Shown piece after piece: positions 62,996 through 64,000 of a stretch of 64,000 bases of DNA. A program made the position numbers and the translations under genes. The DNA is taken from NCBI RefSeq assembly GCF_018991925.1, contig NW_024735381.1:657501-721500 (forward strand), given 5' to 3'. Numbering within the stretch: the first letter of the stretch is position 1; each line of letters begins with the position of its first letter. The stretch is from Homarus americanus. Its lineage: Eukaryota; Arthropoda; Malacostraca; Decapoda; Nephropidae. The notes under the pieces were generated by a model that was given only the letters and a program-made list of their open reading frames with translations, was not told where the DNA came from and ran no database searches.

Positions 62996-64000
62996 TGTCT
63001 CTCTCATAGAAGGTCACCTGGAGATTGCTTCATCATAAGAGTATAAATCAGGTTCACGCACAGATATATAGTGTGCCAATAGGACCATCTGCTTTAATGG
63101 CCTTGACCCGGGGGAGACCTTGACCATATCCGGGTCAGGGTTAGAAATGTTGGGGGGGGAGGCGAGGCGAGTCAGGGAGTGTGGCGTGGCTAGGTGGGCC
63201 GAGGTTGGGCAACTTTCGTGTGTGTGTGTGTGGCAGGAGATGACTGATCATATCCTCGTCTCCAATGACCCTTGGCGCAGACAAACGCACTCGTCTAAAT
63301 ACATTCACTGGAGCACTGACATTGTTTTCGTATGTCTGTTCTCTCTCTCTGTCTGTCTGTCTGTCTGTCTGTATTGTCTCAACGGTATTCTTTGCGCATG
63401 CGTATTAAAACCACTTTATCTTCCTGCGTGTCAGAGCCATCATACACTTTGCACGCAGACTGTCTTGTCCAATCATGTACCTGAGAGTTACCGAAGATTA
63501 TTACATAATCTTTCTTGTAATTTTTAAGCTAGGTAAAAGTTTGCACACCACTTCTGTCGCTCTGTTAAGTGGCTTTACTCATTTAAAATCAGCTACATTA
63601 ATAAAATACAAATTCTTAAATGTTGCCAGAGTGTAAAGATCCGGACCTAACCAACTGATGCTGATGCTTGTATCTGCTTAAAGCAAATCACAAACGTGTT
63701 ATGTATTACAAGAAGGGTAGAGTCCAAGCAGGAAACATTAACTCTGAATAATAATTGATACAAAATACTGCTGAATGACCTTGTATGATGTATATTTTTT
63801 TCTGTTATGACGTATTTACTTTAACATTTCAAAGTTGATTCAAACACATTACTATTGTTTCAGTTCTGGCGTTAACACCTCCCGGATGTGAGGTATCATC
63901 ACGAACTTAAGAACGGAAAACGTACAGTCCCCCTTCCTCCCCACCTTCCCTTTCTTCTCCCCTTCCCATTCTTCTCCTCCTTTCCCTCCTTCTCCCCTTC

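Larger units (their letters stand above)
54309..64000. other. Non-coding block downstream of the channel gene
   Basis: Microsatellites, the GGT tract, diverged tandem repeats and purine-rich minisatellite. 61250-61520 has a GC-balanced segment that looks like a dispersed repeat, family not recognised. No gene seen. Confidence 0.6.

Overview
The window looks like nuclear DNA of an arthropod, most probably a decapod crustacean. Direct evidence is spliced genes with GT-AG introns, very dense and long microsatellites (CA, CT, TA, GATA-type and trinucleotide), short interstitial runs of the arthropod telomere motif TTAGG, and decayed metazoan transposons of the CR1-like, Ty3/Gypsy, hAT and Tc1-like kinds. 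The species assignment is inference. Most of the 64 kb is non-coding. Nearly all open frames are products of simple repeats.

Layout. 1-8.7 kb: microsatellites and minisatellites, including a seven-copy 54-bp array at 4961-5338 and one copy of a dispersed repeat at 7430-7690. 8.8-9.4 kb: decayed non-LTR reverse transcriptase, minus strand. 12.4-12.6 kb: 38-bp array carrying CAGCTG. 15.4-16.7 kb: decayed Ty3/Gypsy pol. 17.48 kb: a short THAP-type zinc-finger exon. 19.5-19.9 kb: a 36-bp palindrome and a long TA tract. 23.7-25.2 kb: a three-exon minus-strand gene for a small secreted glutamine-rich protein; a good TATA/initiator promoter with a short non-coding exon lies on the same strand at 34.1 kb and may be its start. 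26.1 kb: a 48-bp perfect palindrome. 27.0-30.3 kb: two adjacent CA-rich satellite arrays. 34.8-35.3 kb: C-terminal remnant of a LINE ORF2. 36.6-37.8 kb: second, inverted copy of the dispersed repeat, followed by a decayed hAT element.

The most notable locus is on the plus strand at 43.5-54.3 kb. Six exons with matching splice phases encode one chimeric membrane protein: pentraxin-like domain, C-type-lectin-like domain, an unnamed cysteine-containing module, an LDL-receptor class A repeat, then a complete Cys-loop ligand-gated ion channel (ligand-binding domain, 13-residue Cys loop, four membrane segments). It joins immune-type recognition domains to a neurotransmitter-type channel. As I recall, the American lobster genome report described chimeric proteins of this kind; I could not check that here. 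This copy needs five frame changes to be read through, so it is either a recent pseudogene or a real gene with assembly indels. Its 4.9-kb third visible intron is filled by two related CR1-like elements in tandem and fragments of others.

54.3-64 kb: microsatellites, diverged tandem repeats and no recognised gene.
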